From Mesorhabditis belari (Eukaryota; Nematoda; Chromadorea; Rhabditida; Rhabditidae): a DNA stretch of 64,000 nt. A program made the translations under genes and the position numbers. Below, piece by piece: positions 1-9,641 of the stretch; position 1 is the stretch's first letter; each line of letters opens with the position of its first letter. The notes beneath the pieces are model-generated. The model searched no databases. It saw only the letters and a list, made by a program, of their open reading frames with translations, and was not told the origin of the DNA. The stretch is from assembly GCA_958450365.1 (NCBI GenBank), contig CAUEEP010000536.1, positions 59,588 through 123,587 on the forward strand, read 5' to 3'.

Positions 1-155
1 AGACTGGGATATTTCTTGCTCAATCCAACAGCCTTACGATTAACGAAAGAGGTGCGCGAGAAGTTTCCCTTCTCTCGACTGGAGGATAACAGTGATGCTG
101 ACAGCTCGGGATGATGGCTATAAGTGTAACCCTTTTGTTTTGTTATGCTATGCTT
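1..155 (+). pseudogene. CENP-B/pogo-type DDE transposase fragment (copy A)
   Basis: The first 84 bases read ETGIFLAQSN...ERGAREVSLLSTGG and then hit TAA. After a frameshift, bases 86-155 read ITVMLTARDDGYKCNPFVLL before another stop. This is the start of the DDE_1 catalytic domain of CENP-B/pogo-like transposases: the 'DET' motif carries the first catalytic Asp, followed by the conserved TARDDG..CNPFVL block. The fragment is cut by the window edge on the left and by the 24-bp tandem array on the right. The same stop and frameshift occur in the inverted copy at 31502-31658, so the lesions predate the duplication. Non-functional. Confidence 0.7.
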
Positions 156-430
156 AAGATGCTCTAATAGAAGATCATTAAGATGCTCTGGCATAAGATG
201 ATTAAGATGCTTTAGTAAAAGAGGATTAAGATGCTCTAGTAGAAGATGATTAAGATGTTCTAGCAGAAGAGGATTAAGATGCTCTAGTAGAAGATGATTA
301 AGATGTTCTAGTAGAAGATGATTAAGATGATTTTACTAGAGCATCTGATCATCTTCTACTAGAGCATCTTAATCAACTTCTAATAGAGCATCTTAATCAT
401 CTCCTACTAGAGCATCTTCTACTAGAGCAC
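141..430. repeat. 24-bp tandem array that flips orientation (copy A)
   Basis: About ten imperfect copies of a 24-bp unit built on AGATGATTAAGATGCTCTAG. Near position 340 the array switches to its own reverse complement (CTAGAGCATCTTAATCATCT), so the two halves could fold into a hairpin. The inverted copy at 31200-31510 has the same switch. Confidence 0.85.
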
Positions 431-2450
431 CACCACCAGCTAGCAGTTTTTTCCAGGAGAGCCTTTGTGACGAGATTTACTAGTATATAAGAATCAAGAA
501 TTTATTAAGAACGCTTCTGATATCCTGGTCTGCGTCTGGTTTAATTTAAATCAGCTTACAAGGGTTAGAAGATTTCTTATGCTTGCTATGCAAACAAACA
601 GGAACGAAACAACTTGACTTGTGTGCTTTTTGAAAATCTGTTATTGTCTCAAAACTCGTACTTTGAGTTTAAACTATTAGTGTTATACATTTTCTGAAAA
701 GTCGTCACCTGCTTTCCTTCAGCGATGGGCAACACGAGAGCTTCATATCCAAACAGGAACGAAACAACTTGACTTGTGTGCTTTTTGAAAATCTGTTATT
801 GTCGCAAAATTCGTACTTTCTGAACTTCGTACTACTTCGTACTACATTTTCTGAAAAGTCGTCACCTGCTTTCCTTCAGCGATGGGCAACACGAGAGCTT
901 CATATCCAAACAGGAACGAAACGACTTGACTTGTGTGCTTTTTGAAAATCTGTTATTGTCCCAAAACTCGTTAAAGATTGTCCCGATTCGCCAAATTCGT
1001 GCAGGTCTCCGCCTCGATTCGATCGATGATCGTCCAGTTCCGCTACATTTCGGGGTAATAAAGCTTTTCCTGAATTGATAAATTCCAGATTTTTCCTGTG
1101 ATAAAGCAAGATTCCGTTTCAGAGGTACGAAGTGGGACAGCGACCATCTGGAAAAAAGATATTACATCCCCTTTTGCACCCCAACTTTGAGCTCAAATAT
1201 CTTAATGTTGGACTTTTCAATTTAAATATTCTGAATATCATCGGATGCATATGTAGATCGAATTGCCATTCCTCCTTTTTCCTGTCCCGCTTACCGTGCC
1301 TTTCCCCATTCATGTCTTTTCTTGGCTCCGCGTCACCCGCTTTCCTTCAGCGATGGGTATCCTATTTTTTCGGTGTCCTCTCATTTTTCTTTAGATCAAA
1401 AACAAATGCGAAAAAGAGTCAATCCAAGTTCAGGTCACGTCAATCTTCAATTTTCACGCCAACCCAAGCACTCCTTTCGCTAATCTTTTTCCTTTCACTA
1501 AGCTTTGATTTGTTCAGCAAAGCTTTGATTTGTTCACAAAGCTTTGATTTGTTGAGCAAAGAACGCAAAACCCAATCGCTAGATTCTTTCTTGTTGTTGA
1601 AAATCAATAACATTCAAATCTTGATCAAGTGTAGGCTGGTAAATCAATCAATAATTTGTTCAAAAAATTTTCAGCTCTCAGATTTATTTTGGAAATTATT
1701 TTAATTCTTTTAATTGAAATGCTCAGCTCATTCAGGAATTTTTGTAAAAGAAACCTTTGCAAATCTCATGATGCTTTCTATTTTGTGCGCTAACTTATCA
1801 AAACATACTTTTTCTTTTCCTCATTTTCTTGTCTTCAAATCTTCATTGTCAACTCTCCAATAGATCACAAGATTCCCCCAAACATATAGTCAAAATTTCT
1901 GTTTTTCCTTCCTTTCACCGTCCACAATCTTTTGCATTCTTTTTCTCATTTCTCACTTTTTTAATCCTCTATTTTACGAAGCTTTTTTCTTCTATATTCA
2001 AAAAAAAATTTGCAGAAGGATCGAATGGGTAAAAGAATTGTGGTGTCATTTTTCATCCTTTTCATCACTCTACACAACATCTTTACAGAAGCAGCTCCAC
2101 GAGTTTGTTTTAAATCTTAAAGAAATCGTTTGACGATAATGATTAAGTGGCTGAGTTTAGCTTACAATGATCTTTTGATCAATAAATCTTTGTAATCTTG
2201 GTAATCTTGTTTTACTAGCATTTATAACATTGAAATGACAAAAGCACAAATTCCTTTAAATAGGAAATGTTTTCCATTCACTTTTCTATCATTTCAACCC
2301 GATTTTAGTCTATTTTAGTCTTCCAAGTGACTTTAAGTGTAAAGAAACCAATTTCTTTGTAAAATTCGATAAAAACCTCTATAAAGGAATCGGTTGAACA
2401 GATATTCTCAAAATTCGGCCATAGTTGACATTGGCATTGACAATCATTGA

Positions 2451-5215
2451 CAACAAAAGGTTTATGTAAATCATAAAACGCTTAAATTGGGTCTTCGCGC
2501 TGTCGCCTTTTTTTGACTATCCGACTTCATGCCTACATAAAAAACTATAGAATATAAACTTTATAATACTACACTAATGCTAAACTAAACTAATAATACT
2601 AAAAAAAAATTTTCATAATATTTCTTGATTCTGTAGAAAAATAGGCCTTTCTAATGCAGCAAGCATTAGATTAATTGATATTGGGTTGATGGAAAAGTTC
2701 TTTCCGAAATTTGGGGAGTGTACCTTAAATTTGTCAAGTTTTGACGTTTTATAGCTTATGCTAAAGCTGAATCCAATACAGATCGATGGGTACAAAAGCC
2801 GCCTTGAGATATCTCTTTTCTAAAAGATTTTACAGCTATTTTAGTAAAGTAAAGGGCAGCAGAGCCAAAAAATGGATGTTTCCACGTTTTCAGAAAATGG
2901 CTTTTCGTTAGTTTTCCGTGCGAATTTGTTTCTCATTTCTAAATGCTAGTGGAATGATTTATATCATTTATAAATAAATCATTTATAGATAAATCATTTA
3001 TATAAATACTTTATTCAGAAAGAAATAAAGTGCGAAAACGCATTAATAAAATCTATTATATTAGATAATTTGCATATCTAACTTTAATCGAACGAAAAAT
3101 GAACCTGAGCTTGAACAAAACCCGAACAATCCCCAGGTCTTTCATTTGTTTTCCTCCAATCCTCCATCCAATACAATGGAAATTTCAAAGTCTAGACTCA
3201 AAATTGAATCTGTGACAATGCAATAATCTCTTCCTTTTTTCTCATTAGAAGCTTTCATTTTCTTTCTACCACAAGTCATTCCAGACGTGTTCCTTTAAAA
3301 TAACACCTGTCTTTTTCTATACTTTCCATTACTGACGTCAATAATCTCTTCCTTTTTTCCTTCTTTTTACCATGTAAAATCCACAGGTTTTAAATGAATG
3401 ATTTCAAATTTTCAGGACAAGGAGAAGCTATTGAATTTCACGAATTTTAGAGGTGGCTTTTTAGAGCAATCTTAATTTAAAATTTAAAGCAAATTTAAAA
3501 AGCAATTTGTATAAGAGAGTTTATTTTGACAAATCAATACAATCATTGACAACAAAAGGTTTATGTAAATCATAAAACGCTTAAATTGGGTCTTCGCGCT
3601 GTCGCCTTTTTTTGACTATCCGACTTCATGCCTACATAAAAAACTACAGAATATAAACTTTATAATACTAAACTAATGCTAAACTATTAAAACTAAAAAA
3701 CAAATTTTCATAAGATTTCTACATTTTGGAGAAAAATAATAGGCCTTTCTAATGCAGCAAGCATTCGATTAATTGATATTGGGTTGATGGAAAAGTTCTT
3801 TCCGAAATTTTGGGAGAGTGACTTAAATTTGTCAAACCTTGGCATTTATAGCGAAAGCTGAATCCAAGACCGATCGATTGGTACAAAAACGTTTGAGATA
3901 TCTCTTTTCTAAAAGCTTTTACGGCTATTTTAGTAAAGGGCAGCAGTGCCAAAAAATGGATGTTTCCACGTTTTCAAAAGATGGCTGCTTTGTGCGGATT
4001 TGTTTCGTGCGGATTTGTTTGTCATTTATAAATGCAAGTGGAATAATTTATATGATTTATAAATAAATTATTAAATTATAGATAAATCATTTATAGATAA
4101 ATCATTTATTAAATACTTTATTTAGAAAGGAATAAAGTGCGAAAACGCATTAATAAAATCTATTATATTAGACAATTTGCTTCAATTTGTCTTCTTTATT
4201 TCTCTAACTTTAATCGAATGAAAAATGAACCTGAGCTTGAACAAAACCCGAATAGCTTACCTATTTCCAATCCTCCATCCAATAGAATGGAAATTTCAAA
4301 GTCTAGACTCAAAATTGAATCTGTGACAATACAATAATCTCTTCCTTTTTTCTCATTAGAAGCTTTCCTTTTTATCACAAGTCATTCCAGACGTTTTCCT
4401 TTAAAATAACACCTGTCTTTTTCTATGCTTTCCATTACTGACGTCAAAAAACAATTGAAATTAATTAAAAATCAAAAATCCAATGGAAAACCAGTAGATT
4501 TTGGCTTTATTTTTTTTACCATGTAAAATCCACAGGTTTTAAATAAATGATTTCAAATTTTCAGGAGAAGCTATTGAATTTTTTGACGTTTTATAGCTTA
4601 TGCTAAAGCTGAATCCAAGGCAGATCGATTGGTACAAAACAACGTCTTGAGAATCTCTTTTCTAAAAGCTTTTACGGCTATTTTAGTAAGGGGCAGCAGA
4701 GCCAAAAAATGGCTGTTTTCACGTTTTCAAAAAATAACTGTTTTGTTAGTTTTCCGTGCGGATTTGTTTCTCATTTATAGATGCTAGTGGAATAATTTAT
4801 ATCATTTATAAATAAATCATTTATAGATAAATCATTTATATAAATACTTTATTCAGAAAGAAATAAGTTGCCAAAATGCATTAATAAAATCTATTATATT
4901 AGACAATTTACATATTAATGTGTCTTCTTTATTTTTCTAACTTTAATCGAACGAAAAATGAACCTGAGCTTGAACAAAACCCGAACAATCTCCAGCTCTT
5001 TCATTTGTTTTTCTCAAATCCTCCAATACAATGGGAATTTCAAAGTCTAGGCTCAAAATTGAATCTGTGACAATGCAATAATCTCTTCCTTTTTTCTCAT
5101 TCAGATTAGAAAGCTTTCTTTTTTCTATCACAGGTCATTCCAGATGTTTTCCTTTAAAAATAACACGTGTTTTTTCTGCTATACTTTCCATTACTGACGT
5201 CAAAAAAAGATCTTT
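2451..5215 (-). repeat. Three tandem partial units of R1
   Basis: The block beginning GACAACAAAAGGTTTATGTA at 2451 starts again at about 3546, giving a period near 1.1 kb. A third, shorter unit begins at about 4580 inside the same block. Each contains the segments around GGCAGCAG(A/T)GCCAAAAAATGG and TCTATTATATTAGA and ends near a TGACGTCA site (3333, 4438 and 5195 regions). The units differ by many small indels, so the amplification is not recent. Confidence 0.75.
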
Positions 5216-5750
5216 CTATCTTTCTATATCTTTCTATCTTTCTATATCTTTCTATATCATTCTATCTTCTTTATCTTTCACTATCTTTCTATCTTTCTAT
5301 ATCTTTCTATCTTTCAATCTTTCTATCTTCCTATCTTCCTAACTTTCTGTCTTTCTATCTCTTTCTTTCTTTTTCTATCTTCCTATCTTTCTATCCTTCT
5401 ATATCTATCTATATTTTTATATATTTCTCTATCTTTCTATTTTGCTGTATTTCTAGATCTTTCTATATCTTTCTATCTTTCTATATCTTTCTATATCTTT
5501 CTATATTTTTCTATGTTTTTCTATTTTTCTAACTCTCTATATCTTTTATCCTTCTATGTATGGATCTTTCTTGCTCGGATTTTTTTAATTTTCTATATCT
5601 TTCTCTCTTTCTATATCTTTCTATCTTTCTCTATCTTTCTATCTTTCTATATCTTGCTATCTTTCTTTATGATCTTTCTATATATTTCTATCTTTTTCTA
5701 TATCTTTCTATATCTTTCTATATCTTTCTATATATCTTTCTTTTTTTTTC
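5205..5750. repeat. (TCTTTCTATA/TCTATCTT)n microsatellite
   Basis: Around 540 bp of pyrimidine-biased ATCTTTCTAT units, imperfect. It generates long open frames of Phe/Leu/Tyr/Ser on the plus strand (5167-5799), which I regard as low-complexity artefacts. Confidence 0.9.
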
Positions 5751-5801
5751 TAATTTTCGGTTTGTTTATAATTTAATCTTTAGTTATTTTCATTTTTAGA
5801 G

Positions 5802-6020
5802 ATGAACGCAGGCCGAAAGCTTATCTCCACCCAACGTGGCGGCCATAAATATTTTGCAGAAAGACTCGAGACAGGACACATCCCTAATCAGTTCGCTTTT
5901 TCGCGTGATCACTTTCTCCTTTCAGCTGTAGTTTTTTTCAGTTCCCAGCTTCTAACACAAGTCATGCGACCTCGCTTCTCTTCTCCAGCTTTTCTCTTCG
6001 CCCTTCTCCTTCTTCTATGA
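5802..6020 (+). CDS. Possible short coding exon, unrecognised
   Basis: An ATG lies two bases after a splice-acceptor-like CATTTTTAG|AG and opens 72 codons, MNAGRKLISTQRGG...IPNQFAFSRDHFLLSAV, ending at TGA. The first 45 residues have ordinary mixed composition. The C-terminal part is hydrophobic (FLFALLLLL) and lies in pyrimidine-rich sequence, so the real exon may end near 5935. No family is recognised. It sits between two TCTTTCTATA blocks with no neighbouring exon that I can connect. It could be a stranded first exon of an unknown gene or a chance frame. Confidence 0.25.
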   Translation: MNAGRKLISTQRGGHKYFAERLETGHIPNQFAFSRDHFLLSAVVFFSSQLLTQVMRPRFSSPAFLFALLLLL

Positions 6021-6120
6021 AGATATGAATATCCTTTAAAGGTCCTCTATAATCCTTATTTAGTTCGTATGAAGCTCCTTTTAGCCCCTTTAAAGCTCCA
6101 TTCGTGCTAAATCTTAGCTA

Positions 6121-6304
6121 AATCTTTCTATCTTTCTATATCATTCTATCTTTCTACATCTTTCTATACCTTTCTATATTTTTCTATATCTTTCTATCTT
6201 TCTAAATATTACTATTTTTCTATATCTTTCAACATCTTTCTATCGTTCTATATCTTTCTATATCTTTCTATATCTTTCTATATATTTCTATATTTTTCTA
6301 TATC
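6121..6304. repeat. Second TCTTTCTATA microsatellite block
   Basis: Same unit as at 5205-5750, separated from it by the possible exon and about 100 bp of degenerate AGCTCC/TTTAGTTC repeat. Confidence 0.85.
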
Positions 6305-6760
6305 GCCTGAAAACGCTTTCAGTACTGAAAAGACTTCGAGGCCTGAAAAGCTTTGATTACTGTAAGGCTTTCAGGTCTGAAAGGCTTTCAGGCCTGAAAA
6401 CACTTTCAGTACTGAAAAGGCTTTCAGGCCTGAACTGCTTTGATTACTGTAAGGCTTTCAGGCCTGAAAACGCTTTCAGTACTGAAAAGGCTTTCAGGCC
6501 TGAACTGCTTTGATTACTGTAAGGCTTTCAGGCCTGAAAGCCTTTTGAGTACTGAAAGCGTTTTCAGGCCTGAAAGCCTTTTCAGTACTGAAAGCCTTAC
6601 AGTAATCAAAGCTTTTCAGGCCTGAAAGCCTTTTCACTACTGAAAGCGTTTTCTGTAGGGCTTTCAGGCCTGAAAGGCTTTTCACTACTAAAAGGCTTTT
6701 CAGGCCTGAAAGCTTTTACAGTACTGATAACCTTTTCAGTACTGAAAGCCTTTTCAAGCT
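6305..6760. repeat. Array of alternating 14-bp palindromes
   Basis: Two perfect palindromes alternate: TTTCAGGCCTGAAA (about nine full or near-full copies) and TTTCAGTACTGAAA (about five). They are spaced by short linkers such as AAGGC and CTGCTTTGATTACTGTAAGG. Around 6540 the linker sequence reverses orientation (TTACAGTAATCAAAGC appears in place of GCTTTGATTACTGTAA), so the array is also an inverted repeat as a whole. Short open frames rich in 'RLSGLK' and 'AFRPE' are products of the repeat. Confidence 0.85.
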
Positions 6761-6779
6761 CGGTAGCTAGATCTTCGAT

Positions 6780-7300
6780 GTTGTTGGTCAAACAGCCAAA
6801 CTCGAATTCTAAATCGCGACCTCATGAGCTACGGTGTCAATTGATGAATTAAAGGGGAGATTTCTCGCCCTTCAATTCGTACTTCGCTTCTCCTCAAGAG
6901 TTATTCGTCTTTTTTTCTGCCATATTTTGTGCTTTTCGAGTGATTTCTTGTTAGAATAGACTTTTATTGGGTTTTGAACGCATATCTTACTAGTTTTAAG
7001 CATTTCCCAACATCTCGGAGTTTTTGTGCAGTTTTTAACATTATTAATACCATACCGCGCCACATATCACTCAATAATGTAAAAAATAAACTTGGATGTT
7101 ATTATATCTCACTAGCATAAATGATTTTATGCGGCTTTCTTTCATTTTCTTTTTTTTTGCTATTAGAATTGTGTAATGGATCATTTTTAAGGATTTTAAC
7201 AAATCTTTTATTTGGAAATTGGGATTCATGCTTTAGAAAGCAAACTTTTCCACTAGAAATTCTAAAAGTGATCCTTTGCTTGCTAGTGTTTTTTTTTTAA
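6780..7300. other. Gene-free stretch upstream of the PHD gene
   Basis: AT-rich sequence without a convincing exon or repeat. It presumably holds the upstream region of the gene starting at 7344; I see no clear TATA-type or other promoter element. Confidence 0.4.
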
Positions 7301-7343
7301 CATTTTCTATTTTTAGTTATAACTTACTTCTCGCTCAACTCCT

Positions 7344-9641
7344 ATGGCCGCTTATCAGCAACTATTTGGTCCCGCCATGGCTCACCAAGTTACCTATCGC
7401 AAGGCAAAATACGTACAAATGGTCGTGCCCGACGAGAAGAAACCTAAGAAATCGTCGAAGTCGAAGGCTCCGGTATTTTTACTTTTTACCTACTAATTTT
7501 ATCAAATTCTAGCGTTTGCTTTTTTCTCAGGACGGTCTTAAAGTAAAGACGATCAATATCATCAACAAGCATCCAACAGAAATCATGTATTGTCTGGTTG
7601 GTGTATTTGAAAATCGTTTAAAGTTCATAAGTCAGTTTTTAGGATTTCAATACTGAAATCTCTTTAATAATAAAAGTCTTTCATTAACCCTAGAGCTTCT
7701 AAATGGTTTTCTATATAAAAGATTTAATTCAGATTGTTTTCTAGATTTATTTCTATATAAAAACCTTTCAAAACTAAAAGAGTTTCAGTATTTTTAGAGT
7801 CTCTAGATCCTTTTCTATATAAAAGTACGAATTCAGGTGTATGCACCCTTGCCGAAGGACGGATATGACAAAGAACGTTTCGTCGGCCGAAAGTGTGAGA
7901 CGTTCAACAACGAATGGGTTCTTGAAATCGACGGAGGATGGCGTTTAGACGCACTTGGACTTGCAACGCACCCCAATGGACACATAAAGGTCATTGAGAT
8001 CGCCCCAGCATCTAAAATCGAGATGAAGTTGCGTGCTCTAAAAGGTAAGTTCTTTATTCTATGAAAATAACGCAAATGACAGTCAAAGGGTTTCTACCTG
8101 TAAAAGAGAAAAGTCTCGTTATTATCTTGACGGAGGTCTAATGCATTATTTGATCGATTCAATTCTATTTTTAATCTTTAATTTTAGTTGAGAAGGGTGC
8201 TTATGTACTCAAAGTGTATGCTTGGGTCAAAGGATTGCATGTCAGCGAGCAGGTAAGTTATTTTGAGATTTGAATTCCAAATTTATTCTTTTTCTCAGGC
8301 AAGTGTTTCAATTATGAAGTATGGCCCTCGGGTACGAGCTGGAAAGTATCCAATCACTGAAGGAGATCTTTACGGTATTTCATTTCAGAAAATTATTTAT
8401 TTTAACTTTTTAGCAAAACGCTTTGCCGATTTCTGTAAGGCGCAGGCCAATCCTGCAGACATTGCCTTGCTAATTTTTGCAGGTGCTTTACTGCCTCTTG
8501 AAGATCCTGAAGCGAGGATCTTCCAAGAGTTGGATGGCCTGCTCTTTCCGAATCGCCCTGCATTTGTGTCGACTTCATTAACTTCATCGGCTACTCCATC
8601 ACCGTTGGCTCTATCGTTGATGTCATCTACTCCATCACTTCGATCGCCGACTCCAATTCTTCGATCGCCTTCTTCACGACCTCGATCATCTTCTGCTGTC
8701 TCTTCGATTAGTTCTAGTAAATCAATTTGGTCGCTTTAACACGAATAATTGTAATTTTTAGTATTTGATGCTGCTGTGTTTGGAGTTGCCGTTCCTCAAA
8801 ACCCATCTTTATCTTCACCCACCACTCCTCTTGGTAATTTAAGTGCTGTTGGTCTTGCACATGTTGCTAATCGTGGTGAGAATTTTTTATTTCAGATTTC
8901 AAAGTCCCCTTTTATATTTTCTATTTACTTAATATCTTCTAGTTTAATAATCTAATCATTCTATTTAATCTATTTTTTAGTGATTCATCCTTATTCTATG
9001 GTACAGAACATGTCCTGCAAATCGCCTGTTGATGTTGTTACTACTCAGAAGCGACTTCGCTCCGGTGATCTATGTGATGAAGCAGGCCCTTCTAATAAGG
9101 TAAAACTTTACTACTATTTAAATTTTTTATATATATTCACTGTTACATTTAATTTTCTGTTTTTTCAGAAGATGCGTCATAAGGACGAGAATAGTGATAA
9201 AAACGGGGCTCTTATGGACTTGATTGATATATCAAAATCTCAACTGGGTGGTCATGAAAATGCATCGAGTGATAAAAACCAAGGTACGTGAAATTTCTAT
9301 TGTATTTTTGCAATAATAGATTTTATAGAATTGTTTCATTATTTACAAACGTATAAATTTTCGATTTAAAAAGAGCTTTTGATTTTATAGATAATCGCAT
9401 CAAGAAAAAGAATTATTGTCCTAAGTGTTACAAAACTATGTCTGGCAAGGCGTGTTTGCAATGCAAAGACGGGTGTTTGAAATGGTGGCATACGTAAGTT
9501 TTTTTTCAGAAGTTAACTTCAATAAGTTATTCTGATTTCAGACGTTGTTTTGATATCACGTTGCACTATCTAGCTGGTGCAGCAAAAGCTCGAGGACGTG
9601 ATGGAAAAATGCTTTGTGCCGACTGTCGACAAAACATGTGA
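7344..9641 (+). CDS. PHD-like C4HC3 finger protein, 12 exons, apparently intact
   Basis: Exons 7344-7472, 7531-7596, 7837-8044, 8188-8252, 8299-8374, 8414-8434, 8483-8716, 8762-8875, 8981-9099, 9169-9283, 9391-9493 and 9542-9641 join in phase, with GT-AG introns, to 450 codons. An acceptor-like CTATTTTTAG precedes the ATG by about 27 nt, compatible with spliced-leader addition. Residues about 44-170 form an unrecognised globular region (KTINIINKHP; FVGRKCETFNNEWVLEIDGG; AYVLKVYAWVKGLHVSEQ). A Ser/Thr/Pro-rich linker follows (STSLTSSATPSP; SLRSPTPILRSPSSRPRSS). The C-terminus is CPKCYKTMSGKACLQCKDGC..WWHTRCF...CADC, i.e. C-x2-C...C-x2-C...H-x2-C...C-x2-C spacing with a Trp before the zinc-binding His, as in PHD fingers; the DGC-x3-WWH part recalls Pygopus-type fingers. 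A nuclear chromatin reader is inferred, not shown. The exon 7 start region has a decayed copy at 33.6 kb. Confidence 0.8.
8435..8482 (+). other. 48-bp in-frame optional intron in the PHD gene
   Basis: GTAAGG...TTTTTGCAG has good nematode splice signals, is a multiple of three, and has no in-frame stop. Splicing gives ADFC-ALLPL; retention gives ADFCKAQANPADIALLIFAG and continues in the same frame. I chose splicing for the model, but both forms are readable. Confidence 0.55.

Larger units (their letters stand above)
1..3530 (-). repeat. Long dispersed repeat R1, copy A (inverted; runs off the left edge)
   Basis: Base 1 corresponds to 31658 on the opposite strand, and the match continues with small indels to about 3530 versus 28140. 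The arms of this inverted pair are therefore at least 3.5 kb, with a spacer of about 24.6 kb. Since the match is still good at base 1, the arm continues outside the window. Short reading frames recur among copies, but none resembles a known protein, and all copies carry indels. Small open frames at 900-1109 and 1132-1704 are treated as by-products of the repeat. Confidence 0.85.

Noticed and set aside
1132..1704. 190-codon frame, with relatives at 30217-30651 and 56426-56776
   Set aside because: It lies in R1; the frame breaks at different places in each copy, an overlapping frame on the other strand is equally open, and no family resemblance is visible.
4196..4378. Recurrent GRDYCIVTDSILSLDFEI frame (also near 5000, 28500, 54700, 63060, 63560)
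   Set aside because: Short, in R1, disrupted in several copies; best explained as repeat sequence that happens to be open.
5167..5799. Phe/Leu/Ser-rich open frames of 79-121 codons
   Set aside because: Direct translation of the TCTTTCTATA microsatellite.
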